The translations under genes were made by a program, and so were the position numbers. This document shows, piece by piece, positions 6,535 to 9,577 of a DNA stretch of 9,577 nt. The notes below the pieces were generated by a model. That model was given only the letters and a program-made list of their open reading frames with translations. It ran no database searches and was not told where the DNA came from. Within the stretch, counting starts at the first letter, position 1; each line of letters starts with the position of its first letter. Origin of the DNA: an uncultured Candidatus Melainabacteria bacterium (GTDB taxonomy: Bacteria > Cyanobacteriota > Vampirovibrionia > Gastranaerophilales > Gastranaerophilaceae). The stretch spans positions 1 through 9,577 of the forward strand of contig CAKURN010000038.1 in assembly GCA_934675695.1 (NCBI GenBank), read 5' to 3'.

Positions 6535-7087
6535 AAAAAAATTCTACTATTCCTTGTCTTAAAATTTTGTATTCGTTTTTATTGCACAAAATTACTGTAG
6601 AAGGGTGATTTGGTCTGATTTTATCGTCTTTTGGTTTTATTATTGTAGCGTTTTGTAAAAATTTTTCTCTAGCTTCTTTGTAATTTACGACAGGTTCTTC
6701 ACTGGAAACATTACAAGAAGTAGTTGCTAAAACCCCACCTTCTATTTGTTTTGTAAGTTCAAAAAAATCTTCGTTATTTGGAATTCTAATTCCTACCGTA
6801 TTTTGGTTTGAAGTCACAAAAGAAGGGCAAAGAGAAGATTTTTCAAATATTAAAGTCAACCCGCCCGGCAGGTATTTTTCAATCAAAACAGAAGCATAAT
6901 CAGGTATATTTTTTACGTATTTTTTCAAATGCTCAAAATCGTAACTCATCAGAATCAAAGGTTTTTTCGTATCACGTTTTTTTATTTCATAAATCTTTTC
7001 AACTGCGATTTTATCTGTCGGCAAACACCCGAATCCCCAAACGGTATCTGTTGCAAAAGCCAAAACTTCACCTTGTTTTAATTTCAT
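6455..7087 (-). CDS. tsaC: Threonylcarbamoyl-AMP synthase (TsaC/YrdC/Sua5 family)
   Basis: The enzyme makes threonylcarbamoyl-AMP from Thr, bicarbonate and ATP, the first step of t6A37 synthesis. The 210-residue product shows family motifs: FATDTVWGFG (11-20, with Trp17 where Tyr is usual), KKRDTKKPLILM (36-47, basic substrate-binding residues), LPGGLT, VGIRIPN, the SxN-type TTSCNVSSEEPV and HPSTVI, ending near ILRQGI (175-180). The family core ends there. The last 26 residues (about 185-210, Arg/Asn/Lys-rich) are encoded inside the start of mtaB in another frame and look unconserved. A late frameshift that lengthened the protein is possible. The start at 7087 has a strong AAGGTGA a few bases upstream. 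tsaC leads an apparent two-gene unit with mtaB, which uses the product of the same pathway. Confidence 0.92.
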   Translation of the reverse strand: MKLKQGEVLAFATDTVWGFGCLPTDKIAVEKIYEIKKRDTKKPLILMSYDFEHLKKYVKNIPDYASVLIEKYLPGGLTLIFEKSSLCPSFVTSNQNTVGIRIPNNEDFFELTKQIEGGVLATTSCNVSSEEPVVNYKEAREKFLQNATIIKPKDDKIRPNHPSTVILCNKNEYKILRQGIVEFFYEEIYYKITRLQTKSIRRSNNPKQNA

Positions 7088-7121
7088 AAGTCACCTTTTT
7101 TATTAAAAAATATTCAAATAT

Positions 7122-7149
7122 ATTATAGCGAAATTATTTTTATAGTAAA
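7122..7149 (-). promoter_or_regulatory. Probable tsaC-mtaB promoter
   Basis: The minus strand has TTTACT (7144-7149), a 16-bp spacer and TATAAT (7122-7127). Transcription would start near 7115, about 28 nt before the tsaC ATG. It sits in the 88-bp divergent spacer shared with hisS. For hisS on the plus strand only poorer -10 candidates are visible (TATAGT 7141-7146, TAAAAT 7146-7151), without a clear -35. Confidence 0.5.
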
Positions 7150-7175
7150 ATGATTATAAAAAATAAGGAAAAATT

Positions 7176-8414
7176 ATGATAAAAGCACAACGTGGAACAA
7201 AAGACATATTTGGCGATGAGATTTTGACTTGGCAGTGGATTGAACAAAATGCAAAAAATGTTTTTGAAAATGCCAACTTTACTCAAATCAGAACCCCTAT
7301 TTTTGAAGCAACAGAACTGTTCGCTAGAGGTGTTGGGGATTCTACCGATATCGTCAACAAAGAAATGTATACGTTTTGCGTTGGCGGAGCCAATAAAGAC
7401 GCTACTTCCATCACTCTAAGACCTGAAAACACAGCAGGCGTTGTAAGAAGTTTTATTGAACATAATATGACACGTCTTTCTCCACCGCAAAAATTTTGGT
7501 ATTTTGGACCGATGTTTCGCTATGAACGTCCACAAGCAGGCAGACAACGTCAATTTCACCAGTTGGGTGTTGAAATGTTTGGTGTTAAAGATGCCGCAGC
7601 AGATGCCGAAGTCATTATGATGGCAGTAGAATTTTTAAAATCAGTAGGATTGAAAGATTTAGAAGTCGAATTAAATTCCCTAGGTTGCAAAAACTGCAAA
7701 AATGACTACAAAAATTCTATAAAAGAAGTATTAAAACCCTATTTAGAAGAACTTTGTGACGATTGCAAAATGAGATACGAAAAAAACCCGCTTCGTATTT
7801 TAGACTGCAAAAATGAAGATTGTCAAAAGATTTTTGAAAAAGAAGAAGTAAAAAAAGTCATTTTCAACGATTATATTTGTGATGACTGTAAAGACCATTT
7901 TAATGAACTTACTTCTTATCTTGACAGTCTAAATGTAAAATACAAAAGAAATAAACTCTTGGTTAGGGGGTTAGATTATTATAATAGAACAGTTTTTGAA
8001 ATAAAATCTTCTCAACTAGGCTCACAAAGTGCTGTCTGTGGAGGCGGAAGATATGATGGACTGGTTGAAATGCTAGGCGGACAACCTACTCCTGCTGTCG
8101 GTTTTGCAATGGGAGTCGAAAGACTTTATTGTTTGGTTCAAAAAATCGAACCTCAAAAATTAGACTATTATATTGTTTCATCAAACACAAAAGAAGCAAT
8201 GAAACTCGCTTTAAAATTAAGAAACAACGGCAAAGAAACAGACTATTGTATGCAAAACAAAAAATTCACAAAACAACTTGAAAAAGCATCAAAAGTCGCA
8301 AAATACGCTCTTATTCTAGGTGAAGACGAAATCGAACAAGGATTTTTCAGTGTAAAAAATCTTGAAACTTCGACTCAAGAAAAAGTTTCTTCTTTTGAAG
8401 AATTAATAAAATAA
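7176..8414 (+). CDS. hisS: Histidyl-tRNA synthetase
   Basis: HisRS is a cytoplasmic class II synthetase that charges tRNA-His. The 412-residue product has the normal bacterial length. It starts MIKAQRGTKDIFGDE, and the ATG has AAGGA (7165-7169) 6 nt upstream. Visible motifs are TLRPENTAGVVRSF, motif 2 (FRYERPQAGRQRQFHQLGVE), the His-specific LVRGLDYYNRTVFE and CGGGRYDGL, and motif 3 (PAVGFAMGVERL). The C-terminal anticodon domain runs from about residue 328. The insertion between motif 2 and the LVRGLDYY motif carries four Cys pairs: GCKNCK, LCDDCK, DCKNEDC and ICDDCK. This is the Cys-rich form known from several low-GC lineages and could bind metal. The gene is transcribed alone, divergently from tsaC. 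It ends 1 bp from the stop of the convergent gene at 8416-8817, without a strong terminator at the junction. Confidence 0.97.
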   Translation: MIKAQRGTKDIFGDEILTWQWIEQNAKNVFENANFTQIRTPIFEATELFARGVGDSTDIVNKEMYTFCVGGANKDATSITLRPENTAGVVRSFIEHNMTRLSPPQKFWYFGPMFRYERPQAGRQRQFHQLGVEMFGVKDAAADAEVIMMAVEFLKSVGLKDLEVELNSLGCKNCKNDYKNSIKEVLKPYLEELCDDCKMRYEKNPLRILDCKNEDCQKIFEKEEVKKVIFNDYICDDCKDHFNELTSYLDSLNVKYKRNKLLVRGLDYYNRTVFEIKSSQLGSQSAVCGGGRYDGLVEMLGGQPTPAVGFAMGVERLYCLVQKIEPQKLDYYIVSSNTKEAMKLALKLRNNGKETDYCMQNKKFTKQLEKASKVAKYALILGEDEIEQGFFSVKNLETSTQEKVSSFEELIK

Positions 8415-8415
8415 T

Positions 8416-8817
8416 CTATCCGCAAAAGTAGTTGATTACTTTGAATGCAAATTTTTTAGCAAGTTCAGAAAACAAGATTTTCTTTATGTTTTTGAAATTC
8501 AAGTTTTTCATGCCTTTTGAAAAATCAAATGTCTTTACAAATATAAAAATCTGCAAAGCTGTTGCTAAAAATTTTAAAACAGAGTGAATTTTAATGATTT
8601 TTTCATTTGTTACAAAAGCAACTACTTTGTTCGTTTTTGTCACTATGTTTTTAACTTTTGCAAACGAAATCAAAACTGTTTCTTTAAAGATATTTAGCTG
8701 TTCATTCAGCTTTTTTATTGAATTTCTGGCTTTTTCCAGCTTTAAAACAACAAAAATAGTGAGAACAACTTCTACAATTATTAAAATTATTAAACTTAAA
8801 CAATTCAAAATTACCAT
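8416..8817 (-). CDS. Hypothetical membrane protein with helical tail
   Basis: I do not recognise the family with certainty. The 133-residue product has a strong N-terminal membrane helix (about 3-26, from MVILNCLSLIILIIVEVVL). A Lys/Asn-rich amphipathic helical stretch (27-76) follows, then a second moderately hydrophobic segment (79-97, LKFLATALQIFIFVKTF) and a basic tail ending NYFCG. The arrangement recalls small DUF948- or YtxH-like membrane proteins, but that is only resemblance of layout. It has Cys near each end. The ATG at 8817 is the only sensible start, since the frame closes 7 codons upstream. It lacks a Shine-Dalgarno sequence, and a minus-strand TATAAT at 8824-8829 would place the transcript start at the ATG itself. 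It converges on hisS (1 bp gap) and diverges from the murT-like gene. Confidence 0.68.
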   Translation of the reverse strand: MVILNCLSLIILIIVEVVLTIFVVLKLEKARNSIKKLNEQLNIFKETVLISFAKVKNIVTKTNKVVAFVTNEKIIKIHSVLKFLATALQIFIFVKTFDFSKGMKNLNFKNIKKILFSELAKKFAFKVINYFCG

Positions 8818-8831
8818 TAATGTATTATAAT
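8804..8831 (+). promoter_or_regulatory. Possible promoter of the murT-like gene
   Basis: On the plus strand TATAAT (8826-8831) follows TTCAAA (8804-8809) with a 16-bp spacer. Transcription would start near 8838 and give a leader of about 43 nt. The -10 is part of the palindrome TATTATAATA, so the minus strand also reads TATAAT (8824-8829). The -35 is weak and overlaps the coding start of the divergent gene. Confidence 0.4.
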
Positions 8832-8880
8832 ATATTTATTAAAAAAATTCTATACTTAAAATAAAAACCAAAAGAACGAA

Positions 8881-9577
8881 ATGAATTTTAATACCATCAT
8901 CAAAATTTTAGAACAAATATATCATTTTACAGAAAAATTTAATCTCGAGATTGATTTTGATGTTGATGGCTTTTTAGACAACAATTATCCTGAGATTTCA
9001 TCTGAATTAATTAAATGTATTAAAGGCAAAAGAATTATTTTTTCGGGAACAAACGGCAAAAAAACATCATTGCACCTTTTAAATGAAATACTAAAAACAA
9101 ACGATTTAAATTTTATTTCTAATATTTCAAAAACAGCAAAAACAAGACAGATACTGCCTTCTATCATTAGAGATTTTAGTTTTTTATTTGAAAATCAAGA
9201 TATAGAAAATTTTTTAACCGTCACAAGCACGACTGATGAATTGATCAAAAACTTCAATCTTTTGAATTTTGATTTTTTGGTTTTGGAAAATTTGTTTACA
9301 TCGCAAACCGATTTTTCAAATTTATATGAAAAAAAGAAAAAGCTCCAAGACGCCATTATTTTAAATTCTAAATTAGATTTGTTTATAAATGCAGATGAGC
9401 CGATGTTTTTTGAAATTGACAACATAAAAAACGACACAACAATAGGCAAAAAAAGAAACAAATTCTACTTTGGGATTGATAATTTAGAAATTTTCGACAA
9501 CAAAAACAACTTAATTCACAAAACAGACATAATAAAATGCCCAAAATGCGGCTGCAACCTACAATACAGAAAAAGAT
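8881..9577 (+). CDS. MurT-like Mur ligase family protein (3' truncated), ATP-site motifs altered
   Basis: The frame is open from ATG 8881 to the window edge, giving 232 residues. It resembles MurT, the Mur-ligase subunit that with GatD amidates the Glu of lipid II in peptidoglycan synthesis at the inner membrane face. Supporting stretches in order are IIFSGTNGKKTSLHLLNEIL (P-loop, 52-71), DFLVLENLF (131-139, like the family's ivvtNlf), LFINADEP (167-174, like NADDP) and IIKCPKCGCNLQYRKR (C220, C223), the first half of the MurT zinc ribbon. Key positions deviate: the P-loop reads GTNGK-K61-T where the family has GTNGK-T-T, the usual EVDE segment aligns with TSTT (115-118), and NLFRDQLD reads NLFTSQTD. 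It may therefore be a divergent or inactive paralogue. The start lacks a good ribosome site (only AAAGAA). The partner gatD would be expected just outside the window. The family call rests on my memory of the consensus. Confidence 0.72.
   Translation, partial: MNFNTIIKILEQIYHFTEKFNLEIDFDVDGFLDNNYPEISSELIKCIKGKRIIFSGTNGKKTSLHLLNEILKTNDLNFISNISKTAKTRQILPSIIRDFSFLFENQDIENFLTVTSTTDELIKNFNLLNFDFLVLENLFTSQTDFSNLYEKKKKLQDAIILNSKLDLFINADEPMFFEIDNIKNDTTIGKKRNKFYFGIDNLEIFDNKNNLIHKTDIIKCPKCGCNLQYRKR

Noticed and set aside
6808..7089. Plus-strand open frame of 93 codons
   Set aside because: It mirrors the tsaC coding region, which has clear family motifs; the plus-strand product shows none.
8422..8457. 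Weak hairpin followed by T6 after hisS
   Set aside because: The stem is only 6 bp (AAAGTA/TACTTT) and the T run is about 10 nt away, inside the convergent gene; too weak to call as the hisS terminator.
9195..9461. Minus-strand open frame of 88 codons, and a similar one at 8985-9167
   Set aside because: Both lie opposite the murT-like gene, whose motifs support the plus strand.
1..9577. tRNA genes, CRISPR array, insertion sequences, prophage or toxin-antitoxin modules
   Set aside because: No cloverleaf, repeat-spacer pattern, terminal inverted repeats, transposase or toxin motifs were seen on either strand by eye.

Overview
The window is a compact, strongly AT-rich bacterial chromosome segment made almost entirely of housekeeping genes. 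Gene gaps are short, Shine-Dalgarno sites are of the AAGGA/GAGG type, and the intrinsic terminators are A-tract/T-tract hairpins. It carries a FliI-type export ATPase (flagellum or type III export), a Cys-rich HisRS, an MtaB/TsaC pair and a MurT-like Mur ligase homologue. This mix suits a low-GC anaerobe. A gut Gastranaerophilales/Melainabacteria-like or Firmicutes-like lineage is my inference; nothing in the window proves the taxon.

Layout. The left edge (1-552, +) is the C-terminal part of fliI, which overlaps tail-to-tail with a 117-aa hypothetical gene (549-902, -). A bidirectional hairpin terminator (1007-1035) separates that gene from a minus-strand unit: thrS (start placed at 3000, not further upstream) followed by a 53-aa single-pass membrane protein gene (1047-1208). 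A second hairpin (3107-3143) ends the next minus-strand unit, which is a 312-aa exported hypothetical protein followed by leuB. Upstream lie mtaB and tsaC, overlapping by 80 bp. A divergent spacer (7088-7175) leads to hisS on the plus strand. hisS converges within 1 bp on a 133-aa membrane protein gene (8416-8817, -). A last divergent spacer leads to a 3'-truncated murT-like gene (8881-9577, +).

How the genes work together. TsaC makes the threonylcarbamoyl-AMP used for t6A37 in tRNA, and MtaB methylthiolates t6A to ms2t6A, so the overlapping pair belongs to one tRNA-modification pathway. ThrRS and HisRS charge tRNAs. LeuB is a leucine biosynthesis step. The MurT-like protein would act on cell-wall lipid II if active, but its ATP-site motifs look altered. 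I found no RNA genes, CRISPR array, insertion sequence or prophage, and no convincing multi-gene undescribed system. The points most worth a second look are the altered MurT-like protein, the thrS-linked small membrane protein, the ThrRS without a TGS domain, and the tsaC/mtaB overlap.
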